A DNA stretch of 64,000 nt from Marivivens donghaensis (GCF_011806565.1 NZ_JAATOP010000010.1:1-64000); one strand, 5' to 3'. Counted from the stretch's first letter, positions 8,430 through 17,969 are shown. Numbers and translations: made by a program. The notes: a model not told the origin generated them from the letters alone.

Positions 8430-9383
8430 TTAGTAACCAAGGTCTTTCTTCATTTCGTAGATCGCTTGGTTGTCGTCAGCTGCAGTGAACAGCTTGGATT
8501 CCGTCTGGATCCACTTCGCAGGCTCGGTGCCGTCAGCGAAATAGGCCTCGAGTGCGTCCAGAGCCGGACCCGCCATGTTCGGCGTCAGTTCGATGGTTGC
8601 GTTCATCTCGCCGTTGGCAATGGCAAGGTGCGCATCCGGAACGGCGTCGATGGCGACGATCTTGATGTCTTCACCCGGGGTCAGACCGGCCTCTTTGATC
8701 GCTTGGATCGCGCCGACGGCCATGTCATCGTTGTGGGCGTAAAGCGCGCAAATGTTCTCTCCGCCCTCTGCCTTTAGGAAGCTTTCCATGACGACCTTGC
8801 CCTGCGCGCGGGTGAAGTCACCGGTCTGCGAGCGGACAATTTCGAGGTTGTCGTGTCCGGCGATTCCTTGCTCGAAACCGTTTTTACGGTCGATGGCGGG
8901 CGAGGAGCCAGTCGTGCCCTGAAGTTCGACGATACGGCAATCCGCGCCGTCCATTTCGGTTGCAAGCCATTCACCGGCAACCTGTCCTTCGTGAACGAGG
9001 TCGGACGTCACGGCGGTCAGATAGAGAGACTCGTCCGCGTCCACTGTGCGGTCGAGCAGAACGACCGGAATTTCGGCATCCTGCGCTTCTTCGAGTACCT
9101 CGTCCCAGCCAGTCGCGACGACAGGGGCAATCAAGATCGCATCGACGCCCTGAGCAATGAAGCTACGGATCGCCTTGATCTGGTTCTCCTGCTTCTGCTG
9201 CGCATCGGCGAATTTGAGTTCGATGCCGCGCTCTTCAGCCTCAAGACGGGTCACGGTGGTTTCGGCAGCACGCCAACCGGATTCCGAGCCGATCTGGCTG
9301 AAACCGATCGTCATATCCGCGGCAGTCGCGGCGATGGGCGCAGAGGCAATAGCGGTCGCTAAAAGTACAGTTTTAAGTTTCAT
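8430..9383 (-). CDS. ytfQ: Periplasmic sugar-binding protein, YtfQ-like
   Basis: The 317-residue protein has a signal peptide (MKLKTVLLATAIASAPIAATAA, cut near residue 21) and a class I sugar-binding domain. It contains the YtfQ-type stretches GFSQIGSESGWRAAETTV, DAILIAPVVATGWDEVL and VVLLDRTVDADE. In Escherichia coli YtfQ binds galactofuranose. Here the ligand could be that or another hexose, since the linked catabolic genes point to tagatose. A strong ribosome site (GGGAGGAA) precedes the start at 9383. It is first gene of the transporter operon. Confidence 0.9.
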   Translation of the reverse strand: MKLKTVLLATAIASAPIAATAADMTIGFSQIGSESGWRAAETTVTRLEAEERGIELKFADAQQKQENQIKAIRSFIAQGVDAILIAPVVATGWDEVLEEAQDAEIPVVLLDRTVDADESLYLTAVTSDLVHEGQVAGEWLATEMDGADCRIVELQGTTGSSPAIDRKNGFEQGIAGHDNLEIVRSQTGDFTRAQGKVVMESFLKAEGGENICALYAHNDDMAVGAIQAIKEAGLTPGEDIKIVAIDAVPDAHLAIANGEMNATIELTPNMAGPALDALEAYFADGTEPAKWIQTESKLFTAADDNQAIYEMKKDLGY

Positions 9384-9759
9384 AAATTCCTCCCTTGGAG
9401 CCTTCTCCTAACTCCGTGAAAGCTATTAAGTATTATTTTATTAGTTTTGGCAATCTTAGCGTGTGTTGCGAGGAGGAGTGTGATTGTAGTAGTAATATCA
9501 ATGACTTGCAGATTGTATTTGCCATGTGATCCAATGACCTCCCGATGGGGCGGCCTTCAAAAACGCACCTCATGCGGGCAAAATTCAAGCCACGATTCGC
9601 CTCTGTCGGACGCTGCGCTGCGCACCAGATCTCACGCGACATCCGCCTGATTGAAGATCGTTACTTGGTGAGCAAACACCCAATTGCCGACCGCCCCGCA
9701 CTTCATTGACAATCCCTCTGGACTTGTCAGTCTGGCACCCTTTTCAGAAGGTGCCCCAG
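9384..9759. other. Intergenic region with ytfQ promoter
   Basis: This 376-base spacer separates divergent ytfQ and ybaK. The part next to ytfQ (about 9425-9460) is strikingly AT-rich and on the minus strand holds TTGCCA followed by TAATAC/TTAATA elements, so it is a plausible promoter. No copy of the LacI palindrome was found here and no coding remnant is recognised. The part from 9540 to 9700 looks featureless. Confidence 0.4.
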
Positions 9760-10233
9760 ATGTCGAAAAGCGTTAACCGAGTTCAAGAAGCAGCCAAATC
9801 ACTGGGGCTCGATGTCGAGGTTGTCCGGATGCCGGATAGCACGCGAACGGCGGCCGACGCCGCGAAGGCCTGCGGATGCGAAGTTGGCCAAATCGTCAAA
9901 TCGATGATCTTCGAAGGCGTGGAAAGCGGTGATTTGAAACTGCTGCTTGTCAGCGGCGCGCACGACGTCGACCTCACGACGATCAGCGATCATGTGGGCG
10001 AGGGGCTGACACGTGCCGATCCGAAGCGCGTTCGCGAAGAAACCGGCTTTGCCATTGGTGGCGTGTCCCCGATCGGGCATCTCGCGCCAATCGCGACATG
10101 GATGGATGACACGCTGCTCTCATATCAAGAGGTCTGGGCGGCCGCTGGGGCGCCGAATGCGGTCTTCCGCGTTGCGCCGGACGATTTGAAGGCCAAGATC
10201 GGAGCGAAGGCTCTGCCGCTGAACAGCGCGTAA
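9760..10233 (+). CDS. ybaK: YbaK/ProX-type aminoacyl-tRNA deacylase
   Basis: The 157-residue protein has the YbaK/EbsC fold: DAAKACGCEVGQIVKSMIF near residue 40 holds the conserved lysine, and FAIGGVSPIGH near residue 100 is the family glycine-rich motif. Relatives hydrolyse mischarged tRNAs such as Cys- or Ala-tRNA-Pro in trans. The start at 9760 is chosen because AAGGTG lies 7 bases upstream and the length matches the family; an in-frame ATG at 9706 adds 18 unrelated residues. It stands alone between sugar and RTX genes. Confidence 0.88.
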   Translation: MSKSVNRVQEAAKSLGLDVEVVRMPDSTRTAADAAKACGCEVGQIVKSMIFEGVESGDLKLLLVSGAHDVDLTTISDHVGEGLTRADPKRVREETGFAIGGVSPIGHLAPIATWMDDTLLSYQEVWAAAGAPNAVFRVAPDDLKAKIGAKALPLNSA

Positions 10234-10474
10234 GTGCCGCTGACAAGTCAGAAATATCCGGTCTTGTGATGCTCTCGAGCGCGGGGTCGATGCATGATGC
10301 GTTCAAGCTCTGAGGAAAAATCGCTGTCCCTCGAAGATCCGCTCAATGGTTGAAAACGTTACCAGTCTGGCACGCGAAACATATTGATTGGACAATGGTT
10401 AACAGCCAATCTCATCGTCACAGTTTTCCTATTTTGCCTAAGTTTTGTTCACCATTTACATAGGATGTTTCCCA

Positions 10475-11686
10475 ATGACTGTTGAAGTTACGCTCACCGA
10501 CCTGAACGGTTTGGTCGAATACACTTTTGACGATGTCGATTTGCTTTTCTTTGCTGGCGGCGGCGCCGAGTTCGATTTTAGCTATCTCGATGCCAATCAG
10601 CTCACCGGATTGGCGGAAATGACCCCCGCTACGATTATGCCCGAGAATACGTTCCGGCTGACCTATTACAGCGATATTACGGGATCGGTTACGGCCGATC
10701 TGGTTGGTGACTGGCCTGAGCCGCTACAGCTTTTCCAGATCGGAAATAGCGATGCGTGGGTGGAGAGCACCGCGAATATCCAGATCGACGAAATCACCGT
10801 TATCGCGCCGCACTCCTACAAGATCGTTATCGATTTCAACGGCGAAGGCCCGACGGTCAAAGAGTTCGTCGAAACTTGGACTGAAGCGGACCTTGCTGCG
10901 CTGAACCCGCTTGTGAATGGTGAATTCGCCACCCAGGACGGATGGTCGGGAACCAGCGGCAAGGACAAATACAACGGCACCGCGCAGGACGACGTGATCG
11001 AGGGCCTTGGGGGGAAAGACACCCTCAAAGGTGGCCGCGGCGACGATGAAATCTTTGGCGGCAGCGGTAACGACAAACTGGTGGGCCAAGCCGGAAACGA
11101 CACGCTTGATGGTGGCGCGGGCAATGACAAACTGTCTGGCGGCGGCGGGCGTGACCACCTGAGCGGCGGTGAGGGCAAGGATAAACTGATCGGCGGTGGC
11201 GGCCGTGACAGCCTTGCCGGTGATGGCGGAAACGACGTTCTCTCGGGTGGCGGCGGAAATGACCTGCTTCAGGGCGGCACCGGCAATGATCGTCTGACTG
11301 GCGGGGGCGGGAATGACACGCTCTCCGGTGGTGACGGCAAGGACACCTTCATCGACGGTGGTGGCGACGACTACATGTACGGCGGCGGTCATGCGGACGT
11401 TTTCATCTTTGAAAAGAAGAGCGCTGGCGGAGACGATTTCGTTTCAATGGAGCGGTTCGGCGGCGACGTGATCCGTCTGGAGGGGTATGGCGTGAATGTC
11501 GACACCTCCACAGCCAGCGCCTCCGAAATCGAAGCAGCAATGTCCAATCGCGGAATTACCATCACTCAGGAAACAGCAGGTGGCGAATTCGTTGTCCACT
11601 TCGCGAAGTCCGGCGATACCATCACGATGAGCTTCGACCAAGCGGTCCTCATGCCTCAAGTCTGGGACTACTTCGAGTTCGGCTGA
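10475..11686 (+). CDS. RTX-repeat calcium-binding protein
   Basis: The 403-residue acidic protein has a unique N-terminal region (1-170). It is followed by about fifteen glycine/aspartate-rich nonapeptides of the GGxGxDxLx type (about 177-311, for example GGAGNDKLS and GGTGNDRLT), which form a calcium-filled beta-roll. The C-terminal 90 residues lack repeats and end in hydrophobic WDYFEFG, consistent with an uncleaved type I secretion signal. No Sec signal peptide is present and no T1SS genes are in the window. The start at 10475 follows AGGATG; an earlier ATG at 10445 adds ten odd residues. No enzymatic domain is recognised; adhesion or surface-layer roles are possible. Confidence 0.88.
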   Translation: MTVEVTLTDLNGLVEYTFDDVDLLFFAGGGAEFDFSYLDANQLTGLAEMTPATIMPENTFRLTYYSDITGSVTADLVGDWPEPLQLFQIGNSDAWVESTANIQIDEITVIAPHSYKIVIDFNGEGPTVKEFVETWTEADLAALNPLVNGEFATQDGWSGTSGKDKYNGTAQDDVIEGLGGKDTLKGGRGDDEIFGGSGNDKLVGQAGNDTLDGGAGNDKLSGGGGRDHLSGGEGKDKLIGGGGRDSLAGDGGNDVLSGGGGNDLLQGGTGNDRLTGGGGNDTLSGGDGKDTFIDGGGDDYMYGGGHADVFIFEKKSAGGDDFVSMERFGGDVIRLEGYGVNVDTSTASASEIEAAMSNRGITITQETAGGEFVVHFAKSGDTITMSFDQAVLMPQVWDYFEFG

Positions 11687-11705
11687 CGTCAGTGATTTAA
11701 CGCAG

Positions 11706-11736
11706 AAGCGTCCCGACCGGTGAGGGCGGGGCGCTT
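11706..11736 (+). terminator. Hairpin after the RTX gene
   Basis: AAGCGTCCCG pairs with CGGGGCGCTT (one G:T pair) over ten positions, 20 bases after the RTX stop. It is followed by GTCTGG rather than a T-run. It also sits 9 bases before the stop of the convergent AraC gene, so it may serve both. Confidence 0.55.
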
Positions 11737-11744
11737 GTCTGGTG

Positions 11745-12641
11745 CTAGTGCCGGCGCCGATCCGACCCCCTGATCCGATTGCGATAGGCGCTCGGGGTTT
11801 CAGACCGCGTCCGCAGGAAGTGGCGGTTGAAGTTCGCCTGAGAGGAATAGCCGACGTCCTGCGAGATGATCCTGACAGGCAGGTTTGTCGCCGCAAGCCG
11901 GGCACACGCTTCACCGATCCTGAGGTTGATGAGGTAACTCGACAGGCTGACGCCCACATGCCGGATGAACATCCGGTGCAGCCCCGAAGGACTGAGCGCC
12001 GCGATTGCCGCCAGAGCCTCGACGGTAATCGGCTGATCGTAGTGCTGGTGGACATGATCGAGGACGCGGTTCATCCGGTCGGAGTAGCCTTCGGATTTCT
12101 GGAGGAAGCCGATCGATGACAGCGTGGTCGCTCCATCGTCTCTCGACAGAAGCAGCAGCAGTTCCAGCAGCGTCGTGATCCCCTCGCGGACTGGCAGATC
12201 GAACAGGCGCTCGACAAGGGGGCGGGCTTGCGATTGCGTTGCCTGTGAAAACTGTAGCCCGCGCTGGGCGCGATCACAGAACGACGTGAGAGCCGAAAAC
12301 TCTGGCGCGGACCGCCCTATGGCTTTCAGCCACTCCGCGTCGAACCATATGACCTTGGCGAGGAACGGCTGTGACAGGTCGATCCGATCCTGTGACGCCC
12401 ACGTGTGGGGCAGGTTCGAGCCGACCAGAGCGAGGTCGCCGTCCACGAAACCGGACACATGATCGCCGACAAAACGTTGCCCGACGCAGTTCAGCGTCAA
12501 CGTCAGTTCCATCTCAGAATGGTGGTGCCAGTTGAACGGAATGCCCTGTTCCAGACGACGGTCGAGCCGCTGCCACGACACATCGCCGCGTTGGGGCAAT
12601 ACCTCGCGGCTTGCGCTCTTGAGCATGTAATCCGGCGACAT
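11745..12641 (-). CDS. AraC-family transcriptional regulator
   Basis: The 298-residue protein has an N-terminal cupin-like sensing domain (FNWHHHSEMELTL, GDLALVGSNLPHTW) and a C-terminal AraC double helix-turn-helix (LHRMFIRHVGVSLSSYL, VGYSSQANFNRHFLRT). This is the layout of carbohydrate-responsive AraC regulators. The start is uncertain: ATGs at 12641 and 12626 and a TTG at 12722 are possible, none with a good ribosome site. It is divergent from the PhyH dioxygenase gene with under 100 bases between, so it most likely controls that gene. Confidence 0.88.
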   Translation of the reverse strand: MSPDYMLKSASREVLPQRGDVSWQRLDRRLEQGIPFNWHHHSEMELTLTLNCVGQRFVGDHVSGFVDGDLALVGSNLPHTWASQDRIDLSQPFLAKVIWFDAEWLKAIGRSAPEFSALTSFCDRAQRGLQFSQATQSQARPLVERLFDLPVREGITTLLELLLLLSRDDGATTLSSIGFLQKSEGYSDRMNRVLDHVHQHYDQPITVEALAAIAALSPSGLHRMFIRHVGVSLSSYLINLRIGEACARLAATNLPVRIISQDVGYSSQANFNRHFLRTRSETPSAYRNRIRGSDRRRH

Positions 12642-12736
12642 AACGCCAGAATAGGATTGGAAATTGCCAGAAGTCGACAACAATCGGCAACCGTGCGGCG
12701 CATGATCGGAGGGACTTACCAAGAGGGAGAACCACC

Positions 12737-13669
12737 ATGTCAGAAGCCACCGAGCGCGATCATCACCCGACCACGTCCCAAACGACGCCGCTGCACCTTA
12801 TCGAAAAACAGCTTCCGCTGCGTGTCCTGTCGCAGAGCGAGTGGGAGCATTGGATCACGAAAGGCTACGTCATCGTGCGTCAGGTCGTGCCGCAAGCGAA
12901 CGTCGAGCGACTGGCAAATCTGCTGTGGGAGTTCGACGAAAAGGACCCGAACGACCCATCGACGTGGTACGCCCCGCAAAGGCGAGAGCACAAAATGAAG
13001 GAACTCAACAACACCGGAATGCTGGAGATCTACAATCACCAGTACCTCTGGGATAACCGTATGGAGCAGCGGGTCTATGACGTGTTCGTCGATATCTGGG
13101 ATCGCACCGACCTTTGGGTGACCATCGACCGCGCTAACCTCAATCCGCCGAAAAAGGTCAAAGGCAACCCTGACGGGTTCATCCACTGGGATGTGGACAC
13201 CTCGCTCGATCCACTGCCGATTGGCGTGCAAGGCGTCCTGAGCCTCATGCCGCAAGATCACGAGACGGGCGGGTTCCAGTGTGTGCCGTACCTCTTTGAA
13301 AAGTTTTACGAATGGAAGGCCACGCAGCCCGCCGACCGTGACCCGATGCACCCCGATATGACGGGACTGGAGCGCGAGAATATCGAAATGGCGCCAGGTG
13401 ATCTGTTGATCTTCAACTCGCTGTTGGCCCACGGGGTGCGCCCCAACCACTCGGAGAACCGTCACCGCATGGCGCAGTACATCGCTATGCATCCCGCCGA
13501 GCCGCAAAATGTCGCGGAACGTGACGAACGCATCCGGCTCTGGCGCGAACAGGACCACCCGCAGCGTGATGCATTTCCGGGCGACCCGCGTGAGTGGGAA
13601 AAGGGCCATGGAAAGGTGGCTGAGTTGAGCGAACTGGGCGAGAAACTTCTCGGGCTACAGCCGTGGTGA
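12737..13669 (+). CDS. PhyH-family Fe(II)/2-oxoglutarate dioxygenase
   Basis: The 310-residue protein belongs to the phytanoyl-CoA dioxygenase family. The iron ligands are visible as IHWDVD (His150, Asp152) and the distal LLAHGVRPN (His232), with a nearby Arg235 likely to bind 2-oxoglutarate. GAGGGAGAA precedes the start. Substrates of bacterial members range from ectoine to small phosphonates and sugars, and nothing here decides between them. The divergent AraC gene with a sugar-type sensing domain suggests a sugar-related or osmolyte substrate. The protein is cytoplasmic. Confidence 0.85.
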   Translation: MSEATERDHHPTTSQTTPLHLIEKQLPLRVLSQSEWEHWITKGYVIVRQVVPQANVERLANLLWEFDEKDPNDPSTWYAPQRREHKMKELNNTGMLEIYNHQYLWDNRMEQRVYDVFVDIWDRTDLWVTIDRANLNPPKKVKGNPDGFIHWDVDTSLDPLPIGVQGVLSLMPQDHETGGFQCVPYLFEKFYEWKATQPADRDPMHPDMTGLERENIEMAPGDLLIFNSLLAHGVRPNHSENRHRMAQYIAMHPAEPQNVAERDERIRLWREQDHPQRDAFPGDPREWEKGHGKVAELSELGEKLLGLQPW

Positions 13670-13748
13670 GTTGGCTTTAGGTGGGGAGCTTGGGTTTTCG
13701 GCCTCACTGAAGCCCAAAAGATCACAACGGCAAAAGTCGACGTGTCGG

Positions 13749-14621
13749 TCACGTCGAAGACAGCATGATCACGCCACCGATCAGGACTGCGCAGCCGATC
13801 AATCGCCATTTGCCGACCGCTTCGCGCAGGATCAACATGCCCATCAGCGCGCCGACCATCATCGACATCTCCCGCATGGGGGCGACGAGGCTCAGCGGTG
13901 CGCCCATGCTGAGTGCGGTCAGGACGAGGATGTAGGAGAGGGGGGACAGCAATCCCACCCCCGCAGCCGTCCACCAGTGCCCGCGCATCGCGGTCAGCGC
14001 ACGGCGAGGATTGGCGAGCACCAGCGGCAGCAACAGCAGCAGGCGAAGGACGCTCGAAAACCAGTCGAGGACCACGGGCGCGATGCCGAGCGCTTTAACC
14101 TCGTAGGCGTCGACAACCGTGTAGCTGGCGATAAGCCCGCCTGTCGCCGTGCCCCATCTGATGCCCGCTTGGCCGCCGGGCTGGGTGAAGGCGGACAGTC
14201 GCCCTTGGGTCGCGATCAGCAGGATGCCGGCGACGATCAGCACCAGGCCGACCACGCCCAAAGCAGTTGGTGTTTCGCCAAGGATCAGGAACGCTCCGAT
14301 TGTCGACAGCAGCGGGCCGGTGCCGCGCGCCACCGGATAGACGACCGAAAGATCGGCCACCTGATAGCCGCGCTGCAAACACAGGCTGTAGGCCAGATGG
14401 ATTAGGCCGCTTAACACGACAAATCCGACCTTTAACCACGTCCAGTCGATGGTGCCTTGCAAAAGCAGATAGACCACCCAAGGTGCGTAAACGATGACGC
14501 CTATCACGTTGTAAAAAAATACGAATACAGCGCCGACCGATGCGGCCCGCTTGGCCAGTAGGTTCCATGTGGCGTGGCAGATGGATGCGAGAACGACGAG
14601 CAGTAACGAGGAAAGCGTCAT
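13749..14621 (-). CDS. EamA/DMT-family transporter
   Basis: The 290-residue protein has ten predicted membrane helices arranged as two EamA repeats (residues about 1-140 and 150-290), with VVYPVARGTGPLLSTIGAFLILGE in repeat one and APLSLVAPMREMSMMVGALMGMLILRE in repeat two. Family members export metabolites or amino acids across the inner membrane. The start at 14621 has a strong AGGAGG. It stands alone, followed in convergence by the PhyH gene and preceded by the broken LysR gene; the substrate is unknown. Confidence 0.88.
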   Translation of the reverse strand: MTLSSLLLVVLASICHATWNLLAKRAASVGAVFVFFYNVIGVIVYAPWVVYLLLQGTIDWTWLKVGFVVLSGLIHLAYSLCLQRGYQVADLSVVYPVARGTGPLLSTIGAFLILGETPTALGVVGLVLIVAGILLIATQGRLSAFTQPGGQAGIRWGTATGGLIASYTVVDAYEVKALGIAPVVLDWFSSVLRLLLLLPLVLANPRRALTAMRGHWWTAAGVGLLSPLSYILVLTALSMGAPLSLVAPMREMSMMVGALMGMLILREAVGKWRLIGCAVLIGGVIMLSST

Positions 14622-14818
14622 TGAGACCTCCTGATGCGCAGTTGGCGTGGTTGATCTCGACGTCTCCTCCCCTGGGCTTTTGTCCCTTGGGTGCAGCCAG
14701 AGAACTCCCCCGGTCTCTGCAACGCTCGGTCCTGCGGCGTGTCGCCCGGAACCCTAGTTGCCACTCAGTCGATGGGCCGATGCTAATCATGGACGATCTC
14801 GGGCCGCAAGGGCGTGGC

Positions 14819-15735
14819 CTAGTAACTCATGAGGAACTTGGCTTCCGCGTCCTTGGTGAACTCGGCCAGCAAATCAATAAAGACGCGAACGGCAGGCACG
14901 CTGGCGCGGCGCGGCGGGAGGCAGGCAAAACCTTCGATCAAAGGGCCGGAGTGGCGCGGCAGGGCGCGCACGCAGATGCCCGACCGGACGAGCAGATCAC
15001 CCAAGATGGCGGGGAGGAGGCCGACGCCGTTGCCGCTCCGCAAGATGCCCAGAACAACCGCGGGATCGCCGACGCTCGCGAGGGGGGGGAGCTCATGGAA
15101 ACCGCGCTGCCGTCGTCCGCGCGCAGCACCCAGTCTTCCGGAACACCGGGGGCCTGAATGACGACGCGGCCGAGCGCTTCGATGGACATGGGGTCTTCCA
15201 CGTCGATCTGATCGGCCTTCGCGGCGGGGATGTACAGGTGGAGCGGCGAGCGCATGATGCGCCGCACGACGAGGTAATCTTCGGTCGGTTGGCCGATGCG
15301 CAGCATGACGTCGATGTCCTCAACCAACGGATTGGGCGCGCTGCCCGTCACGATCACCTCGGCGCGGACCGAAGGGTGACGGCGGTGCAATTCGCCCAGC
15401 ACGGGCCCCAGCACCAACTGCGCCACGATGGCCTCCGCCGCGATCCTGAGCGGCCCTTGGGGCGTCTCGTGCGCGGCGCGCAGAACGGCCTCTGCCTCTT
15501 TCGCGATAGAAGCGGTGCCTGCGGCGACCGATGCCAGCGCAGCGCCCGTACGGGTCAGGCGGAAACCTTGTCCCATACGGTCAAACAGAGGCGTGCCCGC
15601 AGACTGCTCCAGCCGCGCAAGGGCACGTGACAGGGTTGCCTTGGACGCGCGGGATCTGCGGGCGGCGGCGCTGATGCCGCCTTCTGTTGCAATCAGGTGA
15701 AAGACCCTGAGGTCATCGAGGCTCACATCATCCAT
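14819..15735 (-). pseudogene. LysR-family regulator, frameshifted at an 8-G run
   Basis: The first 217 or so codons from 15735 encode a LysR winged helix (ISAAARRSRASKATLSRALA) and the start of the effector domain. At a run of eight Gs (15082-15089) the frame is lost. One added base restores ASVGDPAVVLGILRSGNGVG and a normal LysR C-terminus ending in FLMSY before the stop at 14819. As given, the protein would end at 14938 with a nonsense tail. The gene is divergent from the emrAB remnants, which it presumably regulated. Sequencing error, true decay and slippage-based switching are all possible. Confidence 0.85.
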
Positions 15736-15837
15736 GGGATCGCCGTTTCAAAATTGGAACGCCTGTCATCAGATGCGGTCATTTTCGAGACGGCGCAATT
15801 CGTTAGATTGCCAAGCAACATTGCAGGACTCGACGAT

Positions 15838-16672
15838 ATGAATAACGCCAAAGCTTCGAACCCGACCGAAAGCACGAACGCCATAGACCCGCTGGGGGTT
15901 GTCGGACACCCCGAACCGAGCGAAACGCCGGATCAGCCCGCCCCCGAGGCTCCCACCTAAACCGCACCGCCCAAACGCGGGGGCGCAAAAAGTTCATCCT
16001 CCTCGCTGTGGCCTGTGTCGCGCTGGCGCTTGCAGTGCGGCAGGGCGAGCACTGGTGGACCGTGGGCCGCTTTATCGAGGAAACCGAGGACGCCTACCTT
16101 CAGGCGGACATCGTTTCGGTTTCCGCGCTGGTTGAAGGCACGGTGCAGGAACTGCCGGTATCCGACAACGCGCAAGTCAGTGCAGGCGACGTGCGACCAC
16201 CTACGAGGCGCGGCTCCAATCTGCGCAGGCAGCCGAGCGTCTTGCCCGCATTGATCTGGACAACACCACAATCGTTGCGCCGCGTGACGGTATCGCGGGC
16301 AATATCGGTGTCGCGGTCGGTGAATACCTCCGTCCCAGCAGGCGCTTCATGAGCCTCGTTCCCACGGGCGATGACATCTACATCACCGCCAATTTCAAGG
16401 AAACGCAAGTCGCCGCCTTCCATCCCGGAATGCCGGTCGAGATCGCGGTCGACATGCTCCACGGTGAGAAGCTGCACGGCACCATCGAAAGCCTCGCCCC
16501 CGCCACGGGTAGCGAATTTTCGGTGCTGCCGACGGATAACGCCACCGGCACCTTCACCAAGATCGTCCAACGTATCCCCGTCCGGATCAAACTGACCGAG
16601 ATGGGCGAGCAGCCGCTGCGGGCAGGGGCCTCGGTCGTCGTTAGCGTCGACACACGCGGAGGCCACCAGTGA
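15838..16672 (+). pseudogene. emrA/HlyD-family periplasmic adaptor, gutted
   Basis: Pieces of an EmrA-like membrane-fusion protein lie in three frames. A proline-rich start (MNNAKASNPTES) ends at 15960. A membrane anchor and first lipoyl half follow (KKFILLAVACVALALAV, then FIEETEDAYLQADIVSV to VSDNAQVSAGD, near 15984-16190). The second half runs from ARLQSAQAAERLARIDL through ANFKETQVAAF to the stop at 16672. About 100 residues of the alpha-helical hairpin are missing at about 16191, and that junction is also out of frame. A further shift of one base lies near 15945-15960. The product cannot be functional. It overlaps the MFS gene by four bases. Confidence 0.88.
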
Positions 16673-17925
16673 CCGACGACGACGACTTCAAACCGAAAGG
16701 AGGAACCTTCGGGTTCTTCCTGATGGTCTGCGGCATGTTCATGGCGATCCTCGACATCCAGATCGTCGCCGCGTCCCTGCCTGACATCCAGTCGGGCGTT
16801 GCCGCGTCGATGGACGAGGTGACATGGGTCCAGAACGCCTACCTCGTGGCAGAGGTCGTGATGATCCCGCTGTCGGGCTGGCTGGCGCGGGTGATGTCGA
16901 CACGGTGGCTGTTCGCGGCGTCTTCCTTCGGTTTCACCCTGATGTCGCTGGCCTGCGGCTTTGCGTGGGACATCAATTCGCTGATCGTTTTCCGTGCGCT
17001 ACAGGGCTTCCTTGGGTCGCTGGAATTCGTGCTGGACGAAGGTCCGCGCGAGGACTCGTTCGACAGCCACGAGATCATGCTCTTCGCCGTCATCTCGGCC
17101 ATTTCCGGCATCCTGCTGTTCTGGCGGGCTTTCACGATCAGAGAGCCGATTTTCACCTTCGGCGCGTTCAAGAACCGCAACTTCACCGTCGGCTGCATTC
17201 TGACCTTCGTGCTGGGCATCTGCCTTTTCGGGCAGAGCTTCATCCTCCCGCAGGTCCTCAGCCGAGTGCGCGGGTTCAATTCGTTCCAGATCGGGCAGGT
17301 CATGTGGGTGACGGGAGCGGCGATGTTCTTCACAGCCCCGCTGGTAGGCCGCCTGAACGGGCCGCTGGACCCGCGCGCGATGCTCGCCATCGGCTTTCCG
17401 AGGACCGCTGTTGGGATGTGGCTCAATTCGCAGATGACGGGGCAGGTCGGGTTCGAGCAGCTCTTCTGGGCGCAGTCCATCCGCGGCGCGGGATTGGTGA
17501 TCTGCATCGTGCCGTTTACGCAGGCCGCGTTGGGGACGCTGCCGCTGTCCGAGGTTGGCACGGGCTCGGGGCTGTTCAACCTGTTCCGCAACATGGGCGG
17601 CGCGCTTGGTCTTGCGATGATGAACACGCAGTGGGACGGGCGATACGACCGCCATTACTGGTGGCTGGCCGAACGGCTGAGCAACACCGACGCCGATGTC
17701 GAGGCCCGTCTGGCAGGCATTTCGGGGGCGATGAACGGGCAGGGTGTTCTGCTGGGTGATCCCGACCAGATGGCGCTGCAACAACTGGCGTTCAGCGTGT
17801 CGGGACAGTCGAACATCATGGCGTGGAACGATGTGTTCTGGATGCTGGCCGTGGTTTCGATCTGCTCGACCTCGCTTGTGCCTCTGCTGGCAAAACCGAG
17901 AAAAGAGCAGATCGCCGCGCACTGA
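16669..17925 (+). CDS. EmrB/QacA-type MFS efflux protein with internal in-frame deletion
   Basis: The 418-residue frame matches the DHA2 drug:proton antiporter family (MAILDIQIVAASLPDIQ at the N-terminus, LFNLFRNMGGALGLAM near the C-terminus). Family members have about 510 residues and 14 helices. Here FRALQGFLG (residues 109-116) joins directly to SLEFVLDEGPRED, so about 95 residues covering helices 5-6 and the following loop are missing. The junction, near nucleotide 17017, is in frame. The adaptor partner upstream is also gutted, so the pair is almost certainly inactive. It overlaps the adaptor stop (ATGA-like) as in intact emrAB operons. Confidence 0.82.
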   Translation: MTDDDDFKPKGGTFGFFLMVCGMFMAILDIQIVAASLPDIQSGVAASMDEVTWVQNAYLVAEVVMIPLSGWLARVMSTRWLFAASSFGFTLMSLACGFAWDINSLIVFRALQGFLGSLEFVLDEGPREDSFDSHEIMLFAVISAISGILLFWRAFTIREPIFTFGAFKNRNFTVGCILTFVLGICLFGQSFILPQVLSRVRGFNSFQIGQVMWVTGAAMFFTAPLVGRLNGPLDPRAMLAIGFPRTAVGMWLNSQMTGQVGFEQLFWAQSIRGAGLVICIVPFTQAALGTLPLSEVGTGSGLFNLFRNMGGALGLAMMNTQWDGRYDRHYWWLAERLSNTDADVEARLAGISGAMNGQGVLLGDPDQMALQQLAFSVSGQSNIMAWNDVFWMLAVVSICSTSLVPLLAKPRKEQIAAH

Positions 17926-17932
17926 GCACTTG

Positions 17933-17966
17933 TTTGCCCGCACGCCAGATCAAGCGTGCGGGCAAA
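17933..17966 (+). terminator. Strong rho-independent terminator
   Basis: TTTGCCCGCACGC and GCGTGCGGGCAAA form a perfect 13-bp stem with an 8-base loop, followed by TTTTTAG. It lies 7 bases after the MFS stop and ends 3 bases before the stop of the convergent CoA-transferase gene. Confidence 0.92.
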
Positions 17967-17969
17967 TTT

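Noticed and set aside
11000-11400. Dense short DNA repeats that might be a CRISPR or VNTR
   Set aside because: The repeats follow a 27-base codon periodicity of RTX nonapeptides within one reading frame, with no spacers.
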